From Persicaria tinctoria (Eukaryota; Streptophyta; Magnoliopsida; Caryophyllales; Polygonaceae): DNA of 64,000 nt. The notes below the pieces were generated by a model, which was not told the DNA's origin, did not search any database, and saw only the letters and a list, made by a program, of their open reading frames with translations. The stretch lies in assembly GCA_037127255.1 (NCBI GenBank), contig JBANSL010000018.1, positions 24,463,175 through 24,527,174 on the forward strand, read 5' to 3'. This document shows positions 33,201 to 44,349 of the stretch, piece after piece; the first letter of the stretch is position 1, and the number at the start of each line of letters is the position of its first letter. The position numbers and the translations under genes were made by a program.

Positions 33201-34619
33201 AATCAGAGAAAGAAAAACAAAACCTAGCTCGATGAATTTCAACAAAGAACAAATTAACGATGGCTAACTCTTGAAAACATGCCCAAATCATAATTCGTAA
33301 CAGAACCTGAGATCGATCATTGAAATCTTTTCCATCCCCCGTCACGTATGCAGTGGATCAGTCATCTTCCACCGGCGTCGCCGCTGGCGGTGCGGATCTT
33401 CAAGGTCTCTTCTTTTACTTTTTGAGTTCAGAAATGATTGGGCTGATTGGGCAACTTTATAAAATAAAAACAAAAGACCTTCTTCATAAACTTCCCTCCT
33501 CAAAGCCCGTTTTCATACTTCATTAATTTTTTTATTTTTTTATTTTTTAGTATCGGTATTAAAGAGTTTGTTTCATTTGGCATGTGATCACAGTTTTACC
33601 ATAAGAAATTTGAATAATATAAGTCTAATATATATGTTTGGTGGTCTGATTTTTTTAATGTCACTTGATTTTAGGATGAAAAATGTTAGGGTTTGTAAAT
33701 CAAGTGGAAAGGTAGGTGCATTCATTCATACTGAAATAGAAAGCTTGAAACCTTCCGATCTTCACCAATAGCTACCAAAGAATATGCATGTTAGGTTTTC
33801 AGAGGTTTACAAATAACAATTTCCATGTGCTTATTTGCAATGGTATTGACGGGCAGTACGTAGAAAGCTATGAAAACACGCAAACGCGAATTCTCTATAA
33901 TGGAGAGTTTGCAAACGAAACTCTATAATAATAGGTCTAGAATCCACAACTTGTGGATTTATTCCTTTGTGGACCACAGGGGAATAAATAGAAAACTCCT
34001 AATGTTTAATTGAAAATATGAACACACCTATATGTGTTTAAATAGAAGAAAAATCCTCGGATGAGTTGCTGCTCACTGTTCCTGTTCTTGCATCGTTTAT
34101 GCTAGTCTTCGCCCACAACCGCACTCTTGTAATTTAGCGAGGCGTCGCCGATTTATTCAGCCTCTCACCTCACCGGGTCTGTCTGATACGTCGAATTCTT
34201 ACTTAATTAAAAAAAAATCCTAAAATTTAATTTGTGCACCAAAGCAGGCTAAAAAGATTTATAAAAAAAATATTCCAAGAATAATAAAAATATTAAAACC
34301 CTAATTTAATTGTTAAAATGTCCTTAAACGGCCGAAATCCCCATACGTCACGACAAAATAGTGAGTTAGATTTGTGGCGCAATTTCCTATCCAGAAAAGT
34401 ATTATTATAATAATCAATCAGACACCAAAAACCTAACATTTAAATCTGTCAACAAGGTTTTTCTTTGTTGATGAAAGAGGGTTTGACGCGCGATTGGTAT
34501 CCGATGGAAAGCTCCTAGTGCTAGCTTAGGAGATTATGTTATACTAGAGGATGACTAGTACTATGTTAGCGTCGTAAACACGAATCCTGGAAGTATCATA
34601 ATTAATGACGATAGATGTG
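30257..34619. other. Long region without recognised genes
   Basis: About 4.4 kb, AT-rich. I see a (TG)n run at 32904-32923, a minus-strand open frame of 124 codons at 32971-33345 and a plus-strand GC-rich piece at 33347-33407, none recognised. The piece at 33347-33407 could be a first coding exon (ATG at 33349, donor-like GTCTC at its end), but no following exon was identified. Confidence 0.4.
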
Positions 34620-34624
34620 AACGT

Positions 34625-34771
34625 GTATTAGAGATAAAATATACTCTTGTTTATACTTTCCTTGTATGTTACGATTTGTATAGATTTGTCTCTATCCTTT
34701 TGTAACCCTAATTGTCTATATAATATCATATCCTCTGAATGATCATATCATCAGAGCTTTCACAATCTTTT
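34625..34771 (+). repeat. 5' LTR of the Copia element
   Basis: 147 bp, starting GTATTAGAG and ending CAATCTTTT. It matches 40177-40323 with one visible difference. Confidence 0.85.
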
Positions 34772-34840
34772 ATGGTATCAAGAGCCGGGTTTTTTTAACC
34801 CTAATCTCCTCCCCAGTCCGACCGTCCTCATCCCGCCACC

Positions 34841-36960
34841 ATGTCCAACAACAACATCTCCGACAGCACTCCCGACGGGCAAACACCGTCCATCAATCCT
34901 CCGCCCAACAATTCAACCCCTCCCACCGACTCCTCCTCCTCCTCCCGTTCCTCTAGTGCGTCCCTTCTGGCTGCAGCCCTGAACCCGTCCGGCAATTCCA
35001 ATCTCCAATTTCCTACCTTTTCCGTCAAGCTAGATCGTTCCAACTACACGATCTGGCGAGACAATCTTACCGATACCCTTGATGCCTATGAACTTCAGGA
35101 CCATGTCCTCGTTGGCACCTCTCCACCCAAAACTGTTACTGTCACTTCTGAAAACTCATCCTCCCCTCAAACCAACCCCAATCCTGACTTTCTTACCTGG
35201 AAACGCAGGGACAAGTTTGTTCTTGTGTGGATCCGAACTACCATCTTCTCTAATCTACTCGGCTATGTCACTCGCGCCACCACTGCACGTGAGGCATGGC
35301 TCACCCTTGAACACATGTTCCAAGCCCAATCCCGTGCTAGATCGATGCACCTCAAATCCCAATTACACTCCCTTCCGAAAGGCAATCTCTCGATTCTTGA
35401 GTACTATGAGAAGAAGCGAGCAGGGCCGTCCAATCAATTTCGGAGGCCCAGTGCAGAAATTCATTAATAAGTTTTATATATAACGTTTTAAATTTAATCT
35501 CCTATATTAAAATTTTAGGTTATTTTTATTAACATATAATCATTTTAGTATATTTTATGTATTTATAATAAATTTTATACACTAATTTGTTAATTTAACC
35601 GCGTCATTTCTTATATTTAATGACAATAGTATATTTTTTGGAATAATCTGTAAAGTAGAAATACAAACATTGGTCTAAATATTGACTAATAACGTGATAA
35701 GAATCAAATCATCTTATATAAGATGATGTAGAACTAGGTGAAAGGAAGAAGAATAATCATGTACACCAAACTGAGAAGAGAATACATAATGAAAAGATAG
35801 ATCAGTCATCAGTTGCGTATATATATACTCTTGCATCTAACTTAATATCCCTCTGTTAAAAATTGTGACCTTTTATTTATAATATTTACATTAATGTATA
35901 CTCCATTCGTTTCAAAATAAATGTCGTTTATCATTTTGTGCATGCATTTAATGTTTTTTAATAATTTCATACGTAGTACTTGTTAGCATTAAGTATGAAA
36001 TTATAAAAAAATTATTTAAACACAATACTGCTATTGACATTAATGAAAAAATAATAATGTGATTATGTATGGACTATTAATGAAAAGTAAATGCGTAAAT
36101 ATTTGGGAAACACAATACTGCTACTGTATTAAATAGCGCTGTATTGGAAAGGAGGAAAAATATATAAGAAGAATCAGGATTATATTGGGGATCGAACCCT
36201 GGATAAACCGAAAAAGAGGGCACGCCCCCACTTCACAAAACCAGTACACCAATTCCATTTGTAATCACTCTTCAAAAGTTTTTTTCCATATATATTATAT
36301 TTAAAATGTATACTCCTTATATATATTGAATTCAAAATGAGGCCCTGTACAAATCGGAGGCCCTGGGCGATCGCCCCTCTCGCACATGCCCAGGGCCGGC
36401 ACTGGAAGCGAGACATCGCCGATGCCCTTGCTGATTGTCTTCAGCCGGTCTCCGAGGATGATTTCATCGCCTCTGTTCTCCATGGCCTTGACCCATCATA
36501 CGGCCCTTTCTACGCCGCCATCAACGTGCGCATCGACAACCTGACATCTGAGAATCTTCTTGGGTCTCTACTCCGGGAAGAAGAACGCCTCCTTGAGGTT
36601 GGTCGCTACCTTCAGAATCATCAACCAACGGCCAACTACGGTCAGTCTCGCTCTCGTCATCCTGATCGCATGTCCTCCCGCTCCGGTCAGCCCCCACCTC
36701 AGCAGCGCGACCCTCCTCAGGAGCGCTCCTCCTCTCGCTCAGCCGGCAATGTCTCGACCGACACCGACGACCCTGTTGGTCGATCTCACAATCGTCCGCA
36801 GTGTCAGCTCTGCGATCGTATGGGTCACCTTACCAAGGATTGCTTCAGCCGGTTGAATCTTCAAGCCATTCCGTCTCGCCACTCTGCTGATCGTCTCACC
36901 CAGCAGCAGCACGTCGGCCTCTCTGCATACGCCGCCTCCTCGTCATCTCTCCATGACCCA
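34841..36960 (+). pseudogene. Copia gag, interrupted by a hAT element
   Basis: The start ATG at 34841 sits in the context GCCACCATG. The first part (34841-35420) has a Ser/Pro-rich N-terminus and the FSVKLDRSNYTIWRDNL and ARSMHLKSQL blocks of Copia gag. It is interrupted at 35421-36404. After the insertion the same protein resumes (36413 on) with DDFIASVLHGLDPSYGPF and a zinc knuckle CQLCDRMGHLTKDC at 36801-36842. The frames on both sides agree if the insertion plus one 8-bp duplication is discounted, so gag was intact when the hAT arrived. Confidence 0.9.
35421..36404. mobile_element. Non-autonomous hAT element inside Copia gag (984 bp)
   Basis: Ends are CAGGGCCGTCC at the left and GGGCCGGCACTG at the right, imperfect inverted repeats of hAT type. 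The 8-bp duplication GAAGCGAG is perfect (35413-35420 and 36405-36412). The interior is AT-rich with no transposase frame. A 12-bp palindrome GGGCGATCGCCC lies at 36365-36376 near the right end. A sequence resembling a Stowaway terminus (TACTCCATTCGTTTCAAAAT) occurs at about 35897-35916. Confidence 0.92.
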
Positions 36961-39900
36961 GCTTGGTACTTTGACACCGGTGCTACTGACCACGTAACCG
37001 GTGACTTCAACAAGGTCTCCATCAACTCCGACTACAATGGTGGTGATCAACTGGCCCTAGGTAACGGTTCTACCCTACCTATTTCCCATATTGGTAACAC
37101 TTCCTTTCCCACACCCTCTCGTCATATTTCCCTATCACATGTCCTTATTGTGCCCTCCATGCATAAAAACCTTGTTAGCATCTCCAAATTAACTCGAGAT
37201 AATAATGTTTTCCTTGAATTTCATCCCACTTTTGCTTGATTAAGGACATGCAGGGGCGACCTCTTCTCAAAGGCCTGGTCAGTGATGGCTTATACAAATT
37301 GCCTCCGTCAGTCTCCGCGGTCTCCAAGCAAGTTCTGGTGGGTGAGCGCACATCTCCGGCACACTAGCATAATCGTTTCGGTCATCCGAGTTCGGCAATT
37401 CTCCAATTTTTGTTGCGTCCGTTTCATTTACCTATTGTGTCAAATAAGGCCATTGGCCCCTGTCAGTCATGTTCGTTAGGCAAAAGCAAGCGTCTTCCCA
37501 TTGTGTCAACTCATGTTCCCAAAACAACTCCTTTTGAATTGGTTTATTCTGATGTTTGGGCTCCTACTCCCACTTTATCGTTAAATGGTTCTCGCTACTT
37601 TGTGTTGTTTATTGATGATTGCACTCGCTTTACTTGGATCTATTTCTTGACCCACAAATCTCAGGTCTTAGAATATTTCCGTCTCTTTCAAACAATGATC
37701 AAAACCCAATTCAATGCCACCATCAAAGAGCTGCAAACCGATTGGGGGGGTGAATTTCGGCCCCTCACCTCTATGCTCCAGCAGCAGGGTATTGTTCATC
37801 GTGTATTCTATCCCCACACCCCATCTCATAATGGTATGGTTGAACGTCGCAACCGTGCAATCCATGAAAAAGGCCTTACCTTGCTTGCTCAGTCTCGCCT
37901 CCCATCCTAGTTTGGGGAGCATGGGTTTCACAATGCCATTTATCTTGACAATCGAACACCTACCCCAGTCTTATAGCTTGACTCCTCCAGCTCCATCTCT
38001 ACAAGTGTCTCCCTGACTATAAGGCACTCCGGTCCTTCGGTTGCCTTTGCTTCCCATATCCGGAACCCTACAGATCCAACAAGTTGGAATTCAAAACTTT
38101 GCCTTGCGTCTTCCTTGGATACAGTTCCTCACACCGTGGCTACATTCGCTTCCATGCCGCCACTAACCGCACCTATATCAGTCGTCATGTCATCTTCCAT
38201 GAGTCTGAGTTCCCATCCATTGGTCAGTCACCCTCCTCCTCCCCTTCTGTGTCCGATCAGTCTGTCTCTACCCACATGTCAGCGTCGTCGGATCTCCTTG
38301 GTGCGGCTTTGGCCGTCCCCCAGGCACCTTCGCCTCGCTCCTCACCTGTACTGACCGCTCCGGAGCCTGCCTCACCGACCAGTCCTAGCGAGAGTGTGAC
38401 GTCGTCCTCGCCTACATCCACAATCTCACCCTCCTCCGCCCACCAGCCTGCTCCCGACCCTATCCCCGACGCCAACTCTCTTGAGCATCCCTTACCACCG
38501 CCCGCCTCCTTACCCCACCTCCGCCTTGCTGAGCTGAGCACTCATCCCATGAAAACTCGTGCCCAATCTGGAAAACTAAAACCTAAGGTCCTCACCTCCT
38601 CTTGCCATCCCCTTCCACCCGACCCCCAACCTGATCTTGAACCTAAAACATTCCGCCAAGCTACCCTTCACCAACATTGAGTCACCACCATGGAAGCCGA
38701 GTTTGATGCCCTTCGTCGCACAGGTGCGTGGTCTCTAGTGCCCCGCCCTCCTCGGGCCAACATTGTTGGGTGCAAATGGGTCTACAAGATCAAGCGGAAA
38801 GCGGATGGATCGATTGACAGGTACAAGGCTCGTCTGGTTGCGAAGGGCTACCATCAGGAGGAAGGTGTTGATTATTTCGACACCTTTAGCCCAGTCATTC
38901 GCCCCACTACCATTCGCCTTGTCCTCACCATTGCCCTGTCGCGTCAGTGGCCGATTCACCAACTTGATGTCAACAATGCGTTTCTGAATGGCGACTTAGC
39001 AGAACAGGTCTACATGGAGCAGCCACAGGGGTTCGTTGATCCTGCTCACCCTTCTCATGTCTGCCTCTTGCGGAAAGCTTTGTATGGTCTGAAACAGGCT
39101 CCCCGGGCATGGTTCAGCAAGTTGAAGGCTTTTCTTCTCGCCTCTGGCTTTCACGGATGCCAATCTGATTGCTCGCTCTTTGTCCTTTCTAGCTCCGCCT
39201 GCACCATCTATGTTCTTGTCTATGTGGACGATCTGATTGTGACAGGAAGCTCTCTTTCCCATATTGATCGCTTCATTACATAGCTCAACCGTTCGTTTTC
39301 GTTGAAGAATCTGGGGGATCTTCAATACTTCCTCGGCATTGAGGTCACTCGCACGCCGTCTGGCCTTCATTTGTGTCAACAGGGCTACATCCGGGATCTC
39401 TTGACGCGGTCTAAAATGGCCGATGCAAAGCCCATCTCCACTTCTGCCGAGCCGCATTCCCGTCTAGCCCTGTTTGGCGATCCAATGTCGGATCCTTCGT
39501 TATACAGGAGCATCGTTGGTGCCCTCCAGTACGTTACTATCACCCGCCTCGAGATCTCTTATGCGGTGAACCGTGTGTGTCAATATATACATCGCCCCAC
39601 TGATAATCACTGGTCGGCCGTCAAGCGCATCCTTCGTTAATTAAAGGGCACCATATCCCATCGGTTCACTCTGCGCCCTGCCTCCGAGTTTGCCGTGACT
39701 ACTTTCTCTGATGCAGGATGGGCCTCGGATGTGGATGAGTGCAGGTCTCAGTTCGGCTATGCTATTTACTTTGGCTCCTCGCTCGTCAGCTGGACTTCCC
39801 GCAAGTAGCGTGTCGTTTCCAGGTCAAGCACTGAGGTCGAGTACCGTGCTGTTACAGCAGCTGTCGCATAGCTCAGCTGGATCCAGCTTCTGCTTCTAGA

Positions 39901-40164
39901 CCTGCGACAGTCGTTGGTTCGGCCTCCTTCGTTGTTGTGTGATAGTCTGAGTGCGACTTTCATGACTCGCAATCCTGTCCTCAACAGCCGATCCAAGCAC
40001 ATTCATATCGACTTTCACTTCGTTCGTGAGAAGGTTGATGCCTGTGAGCTCTTTCTTAGTCACATCAGTACGCATGATCAGATTGCAGATATCTTCACCA
40101 AAGCCCTTGGCTCTCGTTGGTTTGATCTACTTCGCTCTAAGCTCCACGTCGGCCCTCTGCCTTG
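36961..40164 (+). pseudogene. Copia pol: protease, integrase, RT, RNase H
   Basis: Protease active site WYFDTGATDHVTG at about 36964-37002. The frame breaks near 37240. Integrase: zinc-site cysteines CQSCSLGKSK near 37460, catalytic Asp in SDVWAP (37549) and TDWGGEF (37738), Glu in MVERRNR (37838). A TAG lies at 37908. RT: 38690-39283, with [27 protein letters not shown] and the catalytic YVDD near 39220, ending in TAG. RNase H: from 39302, with further stops near 39640, 39808 and 39868, ending in ADIFTKAL at about 40086-40109. Several stops are TAG in place of expected Gln or Glu codons, fitting C-to-T decay of methylated DNA. Confidence 0.92.
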
Positions 40165-40176
40165 AGCTTGTCGGGG

Positions 40177-40323
40177 GTATTAGAGATAAAATATACTCTT
40201 GTTTATACTTTCCTTGTATGTTACGATTTGTATAGATTTGTCTCTATCCCTTTGTAACCCTAATTGTCTATATAATATCATATCCTCTGAATGATCATAT
40301 CATCAGAGCTTTCACAATCTTTT
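40177..40323 (+). repeat. 3' LTR of the Copia element
   Basis: 147 bp, preceded by the G-rich tract TGTCGGGG, which would serve as polypurine tract. The right target duplication AACGT follows. Confidence 0.85.
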
Positions 40324-40328
40324 AACGT

Positions 40329-41449
40329 GTCATCGAAGATATATTTATGATACTCTTAACGGATTGTTCAAACCGAACCTCCTCTTTCCGAGTAGGCAAT
40401 ATGCCATCCTCCCAGCACCGATCACAATATACAGCTTCCAACCCCTTGCTTATAGTCCAATGAAACGAAATTATGGAACTGCAGATGTCATAGTTCTAAA
40501 CCCTCATTGCTTGGTACCTTGAGCTCTTTTTTGTGTCGAGGATTTTGACATATGTTGCAGTTTTAGGTACTTTTTTTCCCAAATCCTTATGAGCTATACC
40601 TCTAGCTTGCATGCATTTCTGGTGTCTTGCTGATTTTGATCTTCATATTTCTGATACTCAAGTACCTCGAAGCCTGTTGTGAGGTAACACACCGATTATT
40701 CGTTCCAAGAAGAGTTGAAGAAACCGGGAGTGATCTTCGTATTTCTTATTCATATATGTTTTCAGATCCTAAAGCTAAGCCATTGCAGCATTGCTTGCGA
40801 AATGTCACATTAGAAATTACATGAATTAGTAAGAAGCAACCAATATGTTGTCATTTTTTGAGATTTTTCATGGGCTATCGCCTTTAGAAAAAGTCTAAAA
40901 TTTGTCCAGATTCCAAGCTGGTGGAAAAATGATTATTTTGACCGTCTTCAAGGGGAATTCCTCAAGAGACGTCGGCCTTGATGTTAGATTTCCAACAAGT
41001 GCTCAAACGCCCCGATTGGACCAACGCAACTCTTAGTTTTGCCCAAAATACCAAGCATGTGTTTGAAAGATCGGTGAATCAAGAATTAAGTAGCAAACAA
41101 GCCCTTTTTTTATTTCATGACACATATTTTGGCCAACCGTTACATCTGATCCCTGTTGTACAACATAACTTCAGCACCAGTAGTACTAGTAGAAGTACAA
41201 TATATATACACACCCATCACCTTACACATAACTCTGCAGATAGGGCCACATCACATGTGATGTGAACAAGGGATTCACCAACTAAAGTGAAACAAATAGG
41301 TACGGCTTTCACCTATAAAATTTACTGCAAGCTGTTTTGTAGTAGTCATCAAAACACAGTAATTTAATGGAGGGTAGAGCAAACATATATAAATATACAT
41401 GTAATAATAATTAATAAATAAAATAAAGAAATAAAAAAGATGGGGGGAT
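40329..41449. other. Spacer between Copia element and GASA gene
   Basis: No gene recognised. The minus-strand 3' untranslated region of the GASA gene must lie at the right end (below 41449). Confidence 0.4.
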
Positions 41450-41862
41450 CTAAGGGCATTTGGGGTTGCCCTTGGAGTTCTTCTTGTCACGGTAGCAAGG
41501 GCACTCGTCCTTGTTGCCGGAGGTGCCGGAGGGGACACAGCTGCACTCCCTGCAACAGATTCCACAGTACTTGAGACACCGGTCCTTCATCCCTGCCTTT
41601 GCACACCTCTCTTCACACTTTGAGTTACACATGCCTACAATTCCACAAAACGAATTCATCTTCACATAATCACATATCATTCATTGTGAAAAAAAGGATT
41701 TTTAGCATAAATATATTATCAAATTAATGAGACTGATAATAAAGAAATCAATGCAGAGATTATATATATACTTGGTGGAACAGGAACAGCGAAGGAGGAA
41801 AGGATGAAAGAGGAGCTGAGGAAGAGTGTCAGCACCAACAGAGTTGCAAACACAGCCTTCAT
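41450..41862 (-). CDS. GASA/snakin (gibberellin-regulated) secreted peptide
   Basis: Two exons, 41862-41772 and 41634-41450, with a 137-bp GT-AG intron splitting a Ser codon. The product has 91 residues. Residues 1 to about 25 form a hydrophobic signal peptide ([19 protein letters not shown]). The GASA domain follows with all 12 cysteines, including [30 protein letters not shown] and the invariant C-terminal GNPKCP. The closest family members in wording are snakin-1 and peamaclein. Such peptides are exported to the cell wall and act as antimicrobial or growth regulators, often gibberellin-responsive. No damage is seen, so this is an active-looking gene. Confidence 0.93.
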
Positions 41863-41983
41863 GTTTTTCTTCTGCTAGCTCTCTCTCTCTCTTTCTCTCT
41901 ATCTTTGTTTGTTTCAAACTCACACTGATTTAAGTAATGAAGAGATGGATGTGAATGGAGATATATGGGGATATGGAAATGGG

Positions 41984-41997
41984 AGTATATAATATAT
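41984..41997 (-). promoter_or_regulatory. TATA box of the GASA gene
   Basis: On the minus strand, ATATATTATATACT lies about 120 bp upstream of the ATG. A CT/GA-rich stretch at about 41877-41900 falls in the presumed leader. Confidence 0.55.
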
Positions 41998-42000
41998 GAG

Positions 42001-43518
42001 GGATGGGTGTATGTCTACAAGTAGCCAAAGGTGGCTATTTAAAGGAGCAAAGGTATAGAAGGTGGCAACAGCAGGGGTGGATTCGTAATTTAATTATGTT
42101 TCTTTGGGAGGAGGAGGTACGTGTAAAATAGAATTGAATTCGTATGGCATGTATAAATGAAACGATCTAATTAATGTACGTGATCAAAAGCGTGGTTGAG
42201 TGTTGCTGTCAGATCAGGTTTGTCTGATATTAGTTCGGTAAAAAGAGATTTATTCTTCTACTTAACTTTATGTACATATACTTACCTTGCAATGGCGTCT
42301 CTATAGGCGAGTCAGCCAAAATAGCTGGTTCACCACATCTTTGACTCTAGATAAGATAACTGGAAGCCATGTGAATCAAGAAATGAAGATTTGGAGGATT
42401 GAGTCTCTTCTAAAAGTTAAAAATTTTATTTGCAAACTTATCAATAATAAAATCTCGACAAAAATAATACTAAAATAAAAAAAAAAAAGTAACGATCTCA
42501 CTACCTTGTACATTTTGTAACCAGACTGACGAAAATGTCACCCTCTTTACTAGTTGTACGCAGTTGCTACAACTACTAAAAAAAATTGATGGTCTTCTAC
42601 TTAACTAATTAAATTGAGATAACTATATCCAAATTTATTTAATTTGACATTTACATGGCGGATTTATTTTGCCAAAGGGACGGATATATGATTTTAGTTT
42701 CTGAAATCTGCACAGATTTTACCAGCTTGAGAAATTAGCTAGTATCGTGAAAGATTTTATTGACCTAGGAGGATGGTGTCAGCTAAGTTTTAGGCACCCT
42801 TTAACTCCAAGTCTCCAACAACCCCTTACACGGCTACACCTAATGTTCGAAAAAACGTTTGGTGGGTGCTTAACGGTAGGGTAAGATTAAGGGTTTAGCC
42901 GGCGGATTTCATTTCATGGTGGGTCTTTATAGACTAGGCGGGTTTTGACGACCTCAGCGGTGGGTCGAGTGCAAGGTGGGTCATTGTAGTCTAAGCGACA
43001 GATTTCATGACGGGTCTTTGTAGTCTAGGCGGGTTTTGACAACCTCAACGGTGGGACGAGTTCAAAGAGTTTGGATGAGAGTTTAGGCAGATCTTGAAGA
43101 GTTTTTCTAAAATAGTGCCTACGCCCTAACATTACAAGGTTCTTCTGATGACATTCACCTCGAAAACATTACCTCTATCTATCTCCCCTTCTCAAGGCAA
43201 CAAAATCAATCCTAACACCCAACTCAAAGAATTTTTTTTTTGTTTGAACCCAAGTCAAAAAAAATGTGTACCTATGGACTTAAGAGACTGACATCCACTA
43301 AGAAGCTGTGATAATAGCCAAAATAATTGACAATATTTTAACTATGTATATAATGGCTCCTTAATTCTTGTGACTCATTTATACTTTTGAGGTGGTCTAG
43401 ACCACCCATATATTTCACCAAATAACTCTAGTTGCAGCCAAACTCACTCTAGTTGCAGCCAAACTCATTAACCTTCGATATTACTGTTCTCTATATAAAG
43501 TAAGTATTTTTCTTTAAC
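42001..43518. other. Spacer with a diverged 91-bp tandem repeat
   Basis: No gene recognised. Between about 42890 and 43070 a unit containing GGCGGGTTTTGACGACCTCA recurs with a period of about 91 bp. A short repeat of CTCTAGTTGCAGCCAAACTC lies at 43426-43468. Confidence 0.5.
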
Positions 43519-43523
43519 ATATG

Positions 43524-44349
43524 TGTTGTAAATCGAGGTTGCACTCATTAAAGGTCCGATTAGGATCGAAGTGGTCAATTAGTCCGGTTTAAACACAAGG
43601 ATCTAGATTGATTCTAAACAAAGAAACCGAAAGGAAAGATAACATGGACACACACGATATGTTTACGAGGTTCGGGCTAATCCCTACGTCCCCGGCTCTA
43701 GATGTCATCCAATATGCTCTAATAGGCAAATCGAGAACAAACGATACAAAGATCCTACGAGGGCAAATACTAGACTGAAATACAATAGAAGGAACAAGAA
43801 AAATCAGCACACTAAGCAATAGTAAAGACAAGGAATGGGAACCCCCTGGTATGAGCCAACTTCAGCCCGGAGAAGCTCGTCGATTCGGCAACAGCAGTGT
43901 CGTCGGTGAGCACCGGTGGTCCTCGAAGTTCCAGTCCTTCTTGAACGCCCTTGCTGGTTTCTCCTTCTCCATTTCAGTCCTTCCGACAGCCCGTATGGAT
44001 CTCCTCGGAATCGCTGCTCAAGCTCGATTCACATGGAGATTGCTCAACGAGCCTCTCTCACTTATGAACCCAAGCTCGAGCCTCTCTCTATCTTCTTCTC
44101 TCGGCTTCAGCTTCTTCGAACAGAGCACGAAACTCTAGCCTTGACTCTCCTGATTTCAGCCATGGGAGAGGAGCTCCTAGGCTCCCTTTGGAGCGGCGCT
44201 ACAATGCCCGTCTCTAAGATTAGGGTTTCCAGCTAGAGACCTTATAAAAGGTCCAAAGGAGGCAACGGTCGGAAATAGAGACGTTGGACAAAGCTGGGCT
44301 TGGGCCTAAAGGCCCAACTCCTAGTAAACTAGAATTACAATTCTCAACA
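43524..44349 (-). repeat. 3' LTR of the LARD element
   Basis: 826 bp. Open frames of about 95-106 codons inside it are repeated in the other LTR with substitutions and are not recognised. I treat them as chance frames. Confidence 0.9.

Larger units (their letters stand above)
34625..40323 (+). mobile_element. Ty1/Copia LTR retrotransposon
   Basis: Two 147-bp LTRs (34625-34771 and 40177-40323) differ at about one position by eye. A 5-bp duplication AACGT lies at 34620-34624 and 40324-40328. Taken literally these borders give LTR ends G...T rather than TG...CA. A primer site resembling initiator Met (TGGTATCAAGAGC, one extra A) starts at 34773. The order gag, protease, integrase, RT, RNase H is Copia type. 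Several in-frame TAG stops, a frameshift and a hAT insertion in gag leave it unable to move by itself. Confidence 0.93.

Noticed and set aside
32971..33345. 124-codon minus-strand frame
   Set aside because: No domain, signal or homology wording recognised, and no promoter or intron context; treated as chance.
38257..38541. 94-codon minus-strand frame
   Set aside because: It is antisense to the Ser/Pro-rich linker of the Copia polyprotein.
43851..44236. Frames of 95 and 106 codons, repeated at 48840-49225
   Set aside because: They lie inside the two LTRs of the LARD element, so their repetition follows from LTR identity, not from selection on a protein.
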